From Rhyacophila brunnea (lineage: Eukaryota; Arthropoda; Insecta; Trichoptera; Rhyacophilidae): a stretch of DNA of 64,000 nucleotides. The notes under the pieces are model-generated. The model was not told the origin of the DNA, searched no databases, and was given only the letters and a program-made list of their open reading frames with translations. This document shows, piece by piece, positions 14,901-25,400 of this stretch (positions within the stretch are counted from its first letter, which is position 1; each line of letters begins with the position of its first letter). A program made the translations under genes and the position numbers. The stretch spans positions 434,001-498,000 of the forward strand of contig JAGYXB010000815.1 in the NCBI GenBank assembly GCA_022495005.1, read 5' to 3'.

Positions 14901-17186
14901 GTCTGATCGATATAAATTCTCTACTTGGACTAAAACATTCCCCTAACGTTATGAACGCTTCATATTTCTTTTCTTAATATGTCATCGATAAGAAAAAAGG
15001 AATGAAATAAGCAGTTCACAGAAAATAAATAAAAGATTTAAGAAAACAAACAAAAAGTGAACAAAAACAATCCAAATAATTATAGAAACTATTCTTGTTG
15101 GTGGAGAGGGGGGACATTGTTTTAATCTAGTTTTAATATAAATAAAATTTCATAAAAACAATTGTGCTAAAATCCACTTTATTTAATGAATCAGGGGCGG
15201 TTTATCCTTATAGGAAAATTTTCAACTGAGGTTTCATTCTTCCGAGGATGAAAAAGAATTAGCACTATGTTTTTGAAATAGTTTAAACTTGGATAAATAA
15301 AATAAAATAAAATATTTAATAAGTAATATTTTCAAAACATTTGATGTAGGTACGCCTATGGATTTTACACGCACTGACCTGCCAACTTTGTCGATTTTTG
15401 CCTGTCATTTTTCAGGATTTCTGCTTCTCTTGCAACCTTTGTTTATTATTACTGGTGTTGGTTGGTACTCCATGAGGGGACTAGTCATCAGTATTTATAT
15501 GTTTTGGTAAAAAAACCATAAAAAACTCAACTTTAAACACGGCATGTCAACAGTCACAACTGAACGATATGTATGAGTGGGCATATTGTGACGTCACTTA
15601 GGGCAACTCTGTGATTGGTCGAAACCGAACAGTTCTACTTGTGTTTCCAAAGACGTGAACAGTTCTAACTTTGATACCAAGCCCTATTTTCTTTCACGAT
15701 TTTATACCACACAGATATGATTTTAATTCGAATATTATATTGCTAGTCATACATTATGATCCGAAGAATAATGTGGCATACTTGGTTCAATTTCGACATA
15801 TATGCGACAGTTCTACTTTTGATACTATACGACTCATATCGCCATTATCATCATCAACCTGAATCGATCCATTGTAGGATGAAGGCCTCTAGGAAGGTGA
15901 TATTATATACCTACCAATTTATATCATCATTATCATGATCAAACTCTGTCAATCCATTGCTTGATGAAGGTCTCCCCTAGCTGATTCCATTTCCCTCGAA
16001 TCAATGCTTTGGTGCATTTATAAAAAATTGTAATATTATATACTTACCTATATTCATTTCATCGTTATCATCATAAGCCTGGATCAATCCTCTGCTGAAT
16101 GAAGGCCACTCTAAGCTGATTCGTAGTATTGCGTTGCTATATTTATCAAAATTGGTGATATTGTAACACATCTTAGTGAGTATATTTTACAGAACAATGC
16201 AAGGCTAATCCCACATTAAGAATTTTCCTGACATATTTAATGAAGTCCTCATGATTACTGACAACAAATGTATATAATATATCTGTCAATAATCTATTAA
16301 TTGCTTCAATGTGTATTTTGCAGTGGGAGGAGTACTTCATGGACTTGACTTTGGGAGTGCGGAGATATCTGAACAAGGAAACTGTCAAAAATCTCCCAGC
16401 GGCTCGTTCAAAAGACACCATGTAAGTGTTATTTCAGTGTTATATTTTTATTATCATAATTATAATACCACGCCATCAGTGGAAAAATGGTAGAACGTTT
16501 GTTTCTGAAATCATAAATCGCAGTTAGGGAATGCACAAAAATAAATGCATTCATTACCTTCTGGGAGTGGTTGTAAGAAGTTGATTCTCGATTGCAAAGA
16601 AAAATGGGTTAAAGAATAATATGTTTTAAAGTTTGTCATCTAAACGCAACGCGTATTCAGTATGTATTGGTAATATTTGAGGACATTTAGGAGGTCTTGT
16701 ATACCTTGCGTTTTATAGCTTACCCCTTATTAAGTCATAAAACAAGACTTCTGTCATAGCTATGGTCTATTGCAACTAGTTTTCACATTTCTATCTTATT
16801 AATCTGTTCTATGGTCATAGTAATCAATCCCGCATCTTGAAAATTTAGATGTTTCACGTAAATTTTTTTCTCTACCATTATCTTTGTCTTACCTTACCAT
16901 GTCTCTTTGAGAAAGCTTTAAACGAACTGTCATTGCACTGATTGCGCATATAATTTAGGATTGAGCAATTATCTCAGTTTTGCGGAAACATTACATGTAA
17001 ATAAATATATATTGCTGTATTTTAAATTGCTTTCACTTGTTTTTCAGTCTAATGATTCTCCACTTGTGCCTGCAAGCCTTGATTCACTTTGGCGTCTGGT
17101 ACGCCACGTCATCCATCCTCGGAATGACCCTGCGGCAATGCGCGTGGATAGTTCCCGTCTCCTACATCCTTTTAGGCTTACTGTAG
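2996..17186 (+). CDS. Fatty acyl-CoA reductase (FAR), 10 coding exons, 510 aa
   Basis: Predicted NAD(P)H-dependent reductase turning fatty acyl-CoA into fatty alcohol for waxes, hydrocarbons or pheromones; family members sit on ER or peroxisomal membranes. Exons: 2996-3193, 4481-4732, 7719-7864, 8344-8453, 8839-9031, 9584-9700, 11748-11867, 13425-13584, 16324-16421, 17048-17186. All introns are GT-AG and the phases join to one open frame. Seen in the protein: nucleotide-binding TGATGFLG at residues 19-26, HSAAT at 114-118, VHVSSAYV at 153-160, the active-site YTFTK at 208-212, then VRPSM and AAWKEPIPGW, and IYHCTSSTVRPFTW near 305-318. A FAR_C region follows (about 355-455, with LVRLH, FIFTEWKF and LPAAR), then a hydrophobic C-terminus (465-485 and 497-510). 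Length and motif order are normal for insect FARs. An acceptor AG lies 8 nt before the ATG (2986-2987), so a 5' UTR exon upstream is likely but not located. Which FAR paralogue this is cannot be told from the sequence. Confidence 0.96.
3194..4480 (+). other. FAR intron 1
   Basis: Mostly unique AT-rich sequence with several TTCTCGAGAA-like palindromes near 3500-3730. About 4100-4330 has higher GC and may be an old repeat fragment that I cannot classify. A stretch at about 3895-4010 resembles one in FAR intron 9 (16690-16830). Confidence 0.6.
4780..4900 (+). mobile_element. SINE fragment, tRNA-derived family
   Basis: A degenerate B-box-like stretch (GTTTGGTTCCC) is followed by a tail (ACATGGACTAATAGGTTGA, GGCTAATG) shared with the SINEs at 25432-25643 and 56657-56862. 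Confidence 0.5.
6180..6470 (-). repeat. Dispersed repeat, copy 2 (inverted partner of 2041-2245)
   Basis: This is the reverse complement of copy 1 with an extra segment near 6290-6365. The pair flanks FAR exons 1 and 2 in opposite orientation. Confidence 0.75.
7058..7185. mobile_element. MITE fragment (AATCACTGC family)
   Basis: The sequence from AATCACTGCAGACCTTTTAA to GTTAGCACTAA matches the left arm of the complete element at 28993-29389. The right arm is missing. Confidence 0.6.
7205..7300 (-). mobile_element. tRNA-derived SINE head
   Basis: On the minus strand there is an A-box-like TGGCTAAATTAGTGAAG and a good B box GGTTCGAGTCC at tRNA-like spacing. It does not fold as an intact tRNA, so it is called a SINE head. 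Confidence 0.5.
7865..9583 (+). other. FAR introns 3-5
   Basis: Introns 7865-8343, 8454-8838 and 9032-9583 are unique AT-rich sequence. Intron 5 has a short local duplication (about 9093-9123 and 9172-9203). No gene or element is recognised. Confidence 0.6.
10415..11701 (-). mobile_element. mariner element in FAR intron 6
   Basis: The inverted ends read CGAGGGTGGGTCAATAA and TTATTGACCCACCCTCG, flanked by the TA duplication at 10413-10414 and 11702-11703. The length, about 1.29 kb, is that of a full mariner. The transposase frame is on the minus strand, opposite to FAR, and is broken. Both ends are intact, so it could in principle have been moved in trans. Confidence 0.93.
10485..11529 (-). 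pseudogene. Degenerate mariner transposase
   Basis: The remnant begins MEKWKMEKIEVRAVIKHF at 11529 and contains the helix-turn-helix region (TIYNWLNEFKRGRTSTKDE, SGRPVEVTTPEMINKIHDMV). An in-frame TAA at 11443-11445 cuts the first helix region. Frameshifts separate this from the last catalytic block HPPYSPDSDFFLFPNLKKW (near 10690), where the third acidic residue of the DD34D triad sits. The final GDYV end falls in yet another frame. About 348 codons would be full length. It is not functional as it stands. Confidence 0.9.
11868..13424 (+). other. FAR intron 7
   Basis: About 1.55 kb of AT-rich sequence. I see no coding exon, RNA gene or identifiable transposon end in it. Confidence 0.6.
13585..16323 (+). 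other. FAR intron 8
   Basis: About 13650-13880 is less AT-rich and open in more than one frame, but matches no family I know. 14160-15450 is plain AT-rich DNA. 15850-16150 carries the reiterated LINE tails described separately. Confidence 0.55.
15850..16150 (-). repeat. Three tandem RTE-type LINE 3'-tail fragments
   Basis: Three blocks (about 15851, 15936 and 16063) each read ATCAT..CATCAAC/AAGCCTG..ATCAATCC..TGCTG.ATGAAGGCC. They are spaced by similar AT-rich spacers containing ATATTATATAC. The blocks match the extreme 3' ends of the LINE remnants at 30145-30345 and 46457-46700. Confidence 0.55.
16422..17047 (+). other. FAR intron 9
   Basis: AT-rich. 16690-16830 resembles 3895-4010 in intron 1 (shared TCTTATTAATCTGTT), an unclassified low-copy repeat. 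Confidence 0.5.
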
Positions 17187-17208
17187 ACACTAAGAACTGC
17201 TTGTAATT

Positions 17209-17332
17209 AATAAAACCACAATATCTACTTTTCTCACAGGTGGATTTACCAAATATCTTTCTCCCCTCATGTTCCCCCTCTGTCATGGTAATACCTAATA
17301 GTCGTGGTATCATTCTAAATATGTACAATAAA
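17209..17332 (+). promoter_or_regulatory. Candidate poly(A) signals of FAR
   Basis: Two AATAAA hexamers follow the FAR stop codon, at 17209-17214 (23 nt after the stop) and 17327-17332. The second is followed by T-rich sequence. Either could define the 3' end; transcript data would be needed to choose. Confidence 0.5.
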
Positions 17333-17577
17333 GTGAAAATGTTTTATTACAAATAATAAATATCCGACACTCGTTAATGATGTTTATGTATATATGGTGA
17401 AGGTTAGAATCCCTGACGGCCAGGGATAATTTGCAATTTATTTCTTCGTATTCTAAGAATTGTAACGTAAGGTTCAATGTATTATGCATAACACCATTCG
17501 TCAGACAACATGGAATTCACCTCCACCCAAATTAAATTTCATTTCATGTTTAATTTGTCATTCAATATTTTTTTTAA

Positions 17578-17866
17578 CCTTTTCTATGCCTGACAGATAT
17601 TACTACGGGAGTATCTGACAGGACGCAGGTTTTTAACGACACACGTTGAATGTAGAGCGAAGCTCTACTAAAATCGCTGTAATACTGATAATTTGTGGCT
17701 TAGTATGTCATAATTATTCAAACAGATGTCACTGTGTAATTTTTTTTAGTTTAGCAAATCATTCGACAGTGACTAGTATCCGAGTTTAAAGTCGGACGAG
17801 ATAACTCGCGAAATTTGTATGTGCGGCCTCATAGAGCGACAATACGCGTTGAAGGCATAGAACCGG
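17578..17866. mobile_element. piggyBac-like MITE at TTAA
   Basis: TTAA at 17574-17577 and 17867-17870 flanks ends reading CCTTTTCTATGCC and GGCATAGAACCGG. The size is 289 bp with no coding capacity. Diverged copies are at 18694 and 31293. Confidence 0.78.
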
Positions 17867-18477
17867 TTAATATAGTGCTTATTTTTTGCAAAACTTTGAA
17901 GTTTTCATGAGAAACTCTACTTATTTTCAGTATTGATATTGGAAATTATTTTTCACTACATATTGTAATGAGGCGTCTATATTTCCAAAAACCTATAATT
18001 CCACATAATATGGTCAAAATCTAATATAAAATAAATATGTAATGATTCTTCTGAACTTTCAAAATCCGCTAAAGGCATATGAAAAAAATATTTAAAACAT
18101 AACTGATAATTTTTAAATGATACAAATAAATACCGATTTGTCGCAACTTCGTTTTGCTTATATTTATTACAATAAAGGATTTATCGGCTAAAATAAATAA
18201 GCATATTGTTCCAATTTAAAACAAACTATTGACCATTGAAAAATGTCGTTTACCTAAAATATTTAATTGTGAACTTCTTGGTAGTTGAAAATAAGTGACT
18301 CATAGATAATAAATTTTGATAGATAAAATATTTTTCTATTACGCATTGTTGTTTAAGTTATTTCCGGTTTTCATTCCATATTTACTATATTATAGTTACT
18401 CTGAGGTATTCAGGATTCAAAAAGAATATATTTTTTACTTTTATGCACATAGTAATAGTATAGTATGTATCAGCTAT

Positions 18478-19030
18478 CAGTGGCGAGGTTGAAGGTGGGC
18501 TATTGAGATCACACATAAATAGTGCACACTGAACTTTGTCAGTCATACTTATTTGTTTTTATTGAACTAAGAATACAAATCGCAGATAGTGTTGATTAGT
18601 TTTTAAAATCCAATTTATTCCTGCCTAACCAAGCCATAATCGATAAAAAATATTATTCTATCTATAAAATATCTAAAATTATGTATGATTTAACCTTTTC
18701 TATGCCTCACGATATTACTATGGCAGTATCTGGCCACAGATTTTTAACAACACATGTTGAATGTAGGAAGCTCTTACTAAATTCGCTGTCATATCGAAAA
18801 TTTGTGGCTCAGTATTTCATAATTATTAACGGATGTCACTATGTTTAATTTTTTAGATTATGCAAATCAATCGACAGTGGCTAGTAATTTCAGTTTAAAG
18901 TTGGACGAGATAACTTGCGAAATTTGTATGTGCGGCCCGCCGATCACGGCTTCATAGAGCGAGATAACTCGAAGGCATAATTTTAGTTATTTTATAGATA
19001 GACAAATATTTTGTGAATAATATAACGCAC
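18478..19030. mobile_element. Family A hAT copy, interrupted and lacking its right end
   Basis: The left end CAGTGGCGAGGTTGAAGG begins at 18478 and continues through the family A arm to the hairpin segment TATCTATAAAATATC. A piggyBac-like MITE then interrupts it. The hairpin's other arm (TTTTATAGATAGACAAATATT) resumes after about 18985, and no right terminus follows. Confidence 0.65.
18694..18985. mobile_element. piggyBac-like MITE nested in a hAT copy
   Basis: It starts TTAA then CCTTTTCTATGCC and ends GAAGGCATAATTTTAGTTA, matching 17578-17866 throughout. The right TTAA has decayed. Confidence 0.65.
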
Positions 19031-21867
19031 CGATCTCAGATACATTCCAACCATTTGGGCAGTAGGAACGAGTCAAACTGCTGTGACGATAGGTCTATAC
19101 CAATCTGTCCACAACTCGAGCTGTAATAAACCTGAAGTCTACTTTTGTATAAAAATAATATATACACAACTATGTATATGGTGTTTCTGTAGTGAACTAA
19201 GTTAATATAATTTTGAACATACATAGGAATCATTATTTAGAATTTTGTATGTTATTATTTTTGTATCATTCTAATAATATATTTGCAGAGAAAATATAAT
19301 TATTTTATAAGATAAATATGTAATTCTTTATTACTCCATAACCAGTGTTTTTTTTTAGAAAAGTCGGATGTCTTGTGTATTTTAATGCTATTTTTAACTT
19401 CTTGATGAACGTCACTTACGGTGAATTGCAGAGATTAAGAAAGAAAAATAATAATAATAAACATGTCACTAGTTTTTCTCACTTCTACAAAGGCAGCTTA
19501 AGGTTAACCATTGTTTAACTCGTTGACCACAGAGCATTTAATTACTATTTAATTACCACATTTAAATAACATGCTAGTTTTATGAAATGGTCAATTAATG
19601 AGGGCAGACGGATGTGTTGTCTGCGTGGAAAGGATTAAGGTCACTTATGGACTTAGACATTACTATGCATTTGGCCCTTAGTTAAAGATGAAAATCCTTA
19701 AATGGATTGCTATAAGATAATCCTGTAATTTTTAAAAATCTTTTAGGTATCAAAGCAAATAGGTGGGGATAAGCTACATCTCAAAAAAAACTGTCTATAA
19801 CAATCGAGTTACATAATATACAATTATTATGTCAATTTGTTTATGCACAATATTGTATTTTTCCATCTGGAATGATCCTTATGTGCCTACATATTATAAT
19901 ATCTTGTATAGCTTTATACCGAAAATTTATGTGTTATGTTACTCCATATTGTTCAGATATTGAGAAATTTCAATAAAATGAAAGAGCCATGTATAGAAAA
20001 ATGTTTTATTAAATTATTTTTAATTTACATCTGCACTTATTACAAAGACACATTCAATCTTCATTCCCTCGCTTATTTCTAGACAATTACAAAAAAAAAA
20101 AAAAACTGAGTAATAATTATAAAATAAAAGCAATGTAAGGTACATGGCAAAAAGAAATTAAAAATTAAATCATAGTATATATAATTTTAAATGGTGTGAA
20201 ATATGTACTGCCAAAGTGGACTTAAAAGTTATATTTTCCACGATCTTTGAAATTAAAAAAATAAATTGAAGGGGTGGTTTCAACAGATATTTTAAGAATA
20301 CTTCCTGTGAAGGTAGACCCCTATGGCAATGAAAATAGTAATATGTACATTAGCTGATGCTTTATTGATGAGTTTACAGCATGTAAATAAATTAAATTAC
20401 CAAATAATAAACAAAATATGTTTTTTTTTTAGGTAATTTAAAATTGTTAAGTTTTCAAAACGACTACTGAAGTGTAAACAACATTTAATAAATTGTATTC
20501 CCTTCAATAAGAGATACGTGGACTGTCTCAAGTTACAGGTAATTATAACAATCTTGTAAAAGACGCCATCTGTCAACGTCGCTACAATCATTGGCTCTAT
20601 AAGCTCTGATGTGTCTGATGTCAAATTTATCAAAAACTAATGTTTAGATACGTATGCATAATCAAACATCTACGAAGCGTCTCAAGTTTAGTGGATCAGA
20701 AGGAAACCGGAGTGATATTATACAGAACGACTTACGGGGGCTGAGAGTCATCAACAGGAAAAAGAGAGCAGAATTGAAATGGTGAAGTACACCCCAGGTT
20801 ACAGCAACACAAAATAAAATTCAAAGAATATTAGTTCAATAAATTGATAGTTACGCTAAAATCTCCGGAACGTTCCAACAACACTACAACGGCATATAAT
20901 AAAAAAAAATTAACGACAAGAAATTCTAACTGTACAATAGAGAAAAAAATCATTCATTGAATTCTTAAATTAATTCTATAAATCTGTTAAAATTACTTAA
21001 TGACCAGGAAATATTTATTACGTGTAGTCATCTCTCACACTGAAAAACATATTTTTTTATGTAGTATTTACATAATGCAGGTTGATGTTTTTATAATAAT
21101 AATTCTATTGGAGGAAACATGTTTTACCGACAACATGTAGGTATGACACCGGTTAAGAATCATTTATTTGCTGATAAAACTTGGTTAGTCCAGATGATAC
21201 AAATTGAAGAAATCGTAGCCACAGAAATTGTATTACATCATTCTTTCAAGTCTCTAAAGTGCAATAAGTCATTAAGTGACATTTTGGTTAGACCCAGGTA
21301 TTGTCTCTTAGTGTTTTCTCAATTATTCACCGTGGCAATCTTATCTTCCATTTCCTTTTACTCAAAAAATTATAACAACAATCTGATATATTCTAACACT
21401 AAGATGTTGCATATAGAAGATAAAGCTGTCTGTAATTTCCCTTATCAAAATTGCTTCAATGAGTTTCAGTTTGTCATACTTAAGTGCCATGCAAGTTTTC
21501 TATGAAAACAACGCATCGAGTGCCTTCTGAATCTTCAGAGTTTATACTTTGTTAGGGTTTTCTACAACATCTTTCGTCTGACCCATCGGACTTTTTTTCG
21601 CTTCAAAGCAAAGTCAAGAAGGGAATTGAAGAATTTTTCTGATATCATATTCTGGTACTTACGAAATCAGGAGATTAATTGAAAGATTTAAATCACAAAA
21701 AGTTCATGTACGGAGATTTGTACATATGCAGTTCGCTGTAAAGCACTTCACCGTGAAATGTTGTATCGGAAATATATGCTCGTATATTAAAGACCGTCCA
21801 ACCTCTTTGGGTCGTATAGTACTGAGATAAAATCCATGTCTAAATAAAACACGGTTCTTGTCAGTTT

Positions 21868-21950
21868 ACAGGAAGCCAGCGGCAAACAAATTTTGAAAAT
21901 AGCCGATATACTGGATAACGTGACAAATAAGGTTAGGTTAGGTTTTCATT
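21868..21950. mobile_element. Relic of the foldback element seen at 54620
   Basis: The segment GAAAATAGCCGATATACTGG followed by GGTTAGGTTAGG matches one arm plus loop of the hairpin at 54620-54790. The other arm is missing. Confidence 0.5.
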
Positions 21951-22489
21951 CTTGAATTTTGCCAAAATCGGCTATGAAAATTAAATTAATGTTCATATTG
22001 AATTGAATAAAATTGGAAACCATATAGTATACGGACATCTCTTTCCGATAGAAAGCTCACGGTGAAATGTTTTACGTACAATTTACATGTAAACCCAAAA
22101 AGTTACAGTCTAAATAACAATGTCATATCAGATTAGATCACATATGGGTAGTGAAATATGTTCCTTCTCTGCACCGATTCACAATGAATGTAAGTTAGAT
22201 GATAAGACTTTAATTTATAATATAATGCATACTCCAGACCGAGATACATTGGTTCAGTGAATATTGTATATAAACTGCGAAAGTTGTATTAAAATTATTT
22301 CCGTACATTTAATATGTTCCATATATTTTTGTTTTCTGACGCAAATGGAAAACATTGTTCATATAAACAGATGTAATTGATCTGCACTAGGCTTAGTAAT
22401 TTATGTGGCTACAATGTTCTTCTTACAAGGTAATACGAGTGTATCTTTATATGTTGATCATAACGAAAACGCACGGCAAGTCGAGGGGC

Positions 22490-25400
22490 CTAATCTGCCT
22501 GACCGGCGGCTTGCCTTAGGAGTACATATATTTTTTCTTTAATCCAGTCCTTGTTGTAGGGTGCGTAGGTGTTTGTCGATTTCTGGTAGACGAGACAACT
22601 CAAATCGGCCAACTGAAAATATTGGAAACAACTTTCAAGATTACACACTAAACTAGGCAAACTGCGAGCTTATTACAACAAAAGTAGACGACTTCTAAAC
22701 TGCCCCATTGTCAGTATTGCTTGACACTTAGTCTCTTACGAAACATCACATGAATTGAAATAGTATGAGGATTTTGGCCATCAAAATCTATCACAATTGT
22801 TTTGTTTTTGAGTTATAAAATACGGTTACCATATTCTTTAGAAAAAATAAATGACAAATTATTTAAAGAGGGTTTAACAATATTCCCAAAAATTTCAATT
22901 ATAACAAAAAAGTGATCATGCTTAGTAATAGCGACTGCCACTATTTGGTAGTGACGAAGGGTGGAGGTAAGCTGTGGGAGCGCACTAAACTTTGTCAGCC
23001 ATACTCATTTGTTTTTATTAAAATAAGAATACAAATTGCAGATCATGTTAGTTGGTTTTTATAATTCAATTAAACACAGCCTACGTCCACCCTTCACCAC
23101 TGCTATTTGGGTAGGTATCATTAAATATAAATTTCTATACAATGTAATAAAATGTAGATTATATTATATCTAAGGGAAAACGCCCTAAAATAAAGGACAG
23201 TCTACTCTAATAAATGAAGAGTGGTTACCGTAGCTATACGTCAACGTGACCCAAAATTGGATCGATTGGCATATTGAGTGGGTTGTGAAATATTTTCAAC
23301 AATAACAATATTTGATATAACACAATATGTTACAAATGTACAGGCATAATTTTACATCCTGCTAAAGTTATGATAAACAATGTATTTCAGAGGAAATCAT
23401 TGTACATTACCATGTGCAACTTTTGCATATCATCACAGTATACTAAGTATCAGAAACAATCAAGCAACAATGCTTATAACATGAGATGAATATCTGATAT
23501 TCGACAAACATTTTAAAATGCAGTTTCAATTTTAATATCTTATTAATATAACCATGGCTCCCACAAGGGGGGGCTGACAGGGCTCTACCCTGGGGGCCCG
23601 GCGTGGCGGGTCGACCAGTTAAGTGAAAAAAAAACACATCATAAATTTGCTCCAACAGTAAAAAAGTCACCTGTGGAGCTATTTTCCTTAATGATTATTA
23701 ATATTTAAAAATGTGTGACTGTGTGATGTAATTTGATGTGATATGATGATTAATATAATTAAATGATAATTCACGTGTAGAATTTTATTTTATAATTAAT
23801 TTTAGTCTGCTGCCTGACTTACAAAATGGCGAAGGGTAGCATGTTACTTGGTTACCACAAAAGGAGCGATCAGTGGTTCATAATATCGTCGCTGTATGAT
23901 TGGTTTGTCAAATAGACCAAATAATGTTCAGGAGACGAAAAACAAATTTCATAATCCTATATTTAAATTGTTATTTTTACAGCATATGAATGATGTATTC
24001 TTTACAAAATAAAAAGAAAAGGATGGTACTAGTCCATTTAGATACAAAAAAATATTCTGCATTAAAAGGTCGATTTCGACAAAAACGGATATTCTACAAA
24101 CCAATCTATAGCGACGATATGCTGAGTGCCGACAACTCAATAAATCAACTGGATTTATTTAAAAATCGCTAAACGCAGAATACCTTTAACTACGTGCTTC
24201 CGTGGAAAATCATACTGCCCTTAGCGATGGGTAGGGGGGCCGCCATAGATTCTATCTTGGGGGCCCGTTTCAGGATGTGGGGGCCATGAATTTAACAGAT
24301 TTATAATTCAAGGGAGGTACAGATATATTTTTAAAATTAATATAATATTCGTGAAAAGTTTCAGAGATTTTTCCCTGGTTTGAAGTTTGTTTACCGCATG
24401 TTTTACCACAGCGTCGTAGTGTTTTTCTTCATGTTTCTTTTATACTCTTTATTCAGCTGCAATTACATACTTCTGACAAACAATAATTGTATTCACGAGT
24501 AGGTCATTATCTTATGTTTGAAACATGCAGGTGATTATCGGCATACTGTAGGGATTTGACATAATATGATAATTTGTTGAAACAGGTGTGATTGTTTTGT
24601 TTTGTTGTCGTGGTCATTTCTGTATTTGGATCTGAAAACTTTATGACAGAAAACCAAAAGGAATATTATTAGTAACATAGTCTATCGTGCACTATTTGTT
24701 TTTTGGGGCAGAAATTCGATCGCAAATAAATGAATATGTGAATGAGTGAATCTGAGAATGAAAACTGCTAGAGTTATTTGACGAAAGCAGAATGACGAAT
24801 TTCGATAATGTTAGCATCCAATTAAAAGTATGCTCCGCAGCCTTCATTTATTCACATCGTGTCGTGGTCTGGACTATGCTTAATGAAACATAAGATATCT
24901 CAGCATTGCGAGAATAGAGCTAGAGGTAAGGTATATTAAACTGAATTATTGTTTTTGAAAACAAAAAATATTCTTAAACATTGTATTTAATAAGTTGATA
25001 TGTCTTTAAAAATCATTATAATATTATGTAGTGAAATTAAATTACATCGCTTTTGAAGACAAAATATTTTCAATATATTGTTTTCAATAAGTATTCATAT
25101 CTTAATATGAATGGTCATCATTAAATTCTTTGTACAAACAGCTGTTATAATGTTAATTTGTTTGTCAATCGACAATGACCTTTTAAGAGGATGAAACCGG
25201 TCCTGATCATTAGTATATGGATTTGAGTACCCACTATATATTGTGTGCGAAAGGAAAAAGAAGATAAGTCTAAAATCACTACTTTTCCGGAGAGCCAAAA
25301 GGAGTTAGTAGAACTAATAAATTGACTTCTTCTTTTACTCATTTATGGTTAATTTTTACATATTTTACACACTTATCTCCATTTTCCTAACACATATATT

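Larger units (their letters stand above)
17333..22489. other. Intergenic region between convergent FAR and ERH
   Basis: It holds a piggyBac-like MITE (17578-17866), a broken family A hAT copy containing another piggyBac-like MITE (18478-19030), and a foldback relic (21868-21950). The rest is AT-rich with no gene. Part of the right side may be ERH 3' UTR on the minus strand; no convincing poly(A) signal was located. Confidence 0.55.

Noticed and set aside
21119..21505. 128-codon plus-strand open frame in intergenic DNA
   Set aside because: No recognisable domain, no splice partners, AT-driven composition; a frame of this length is expected by chance in 64 kb.
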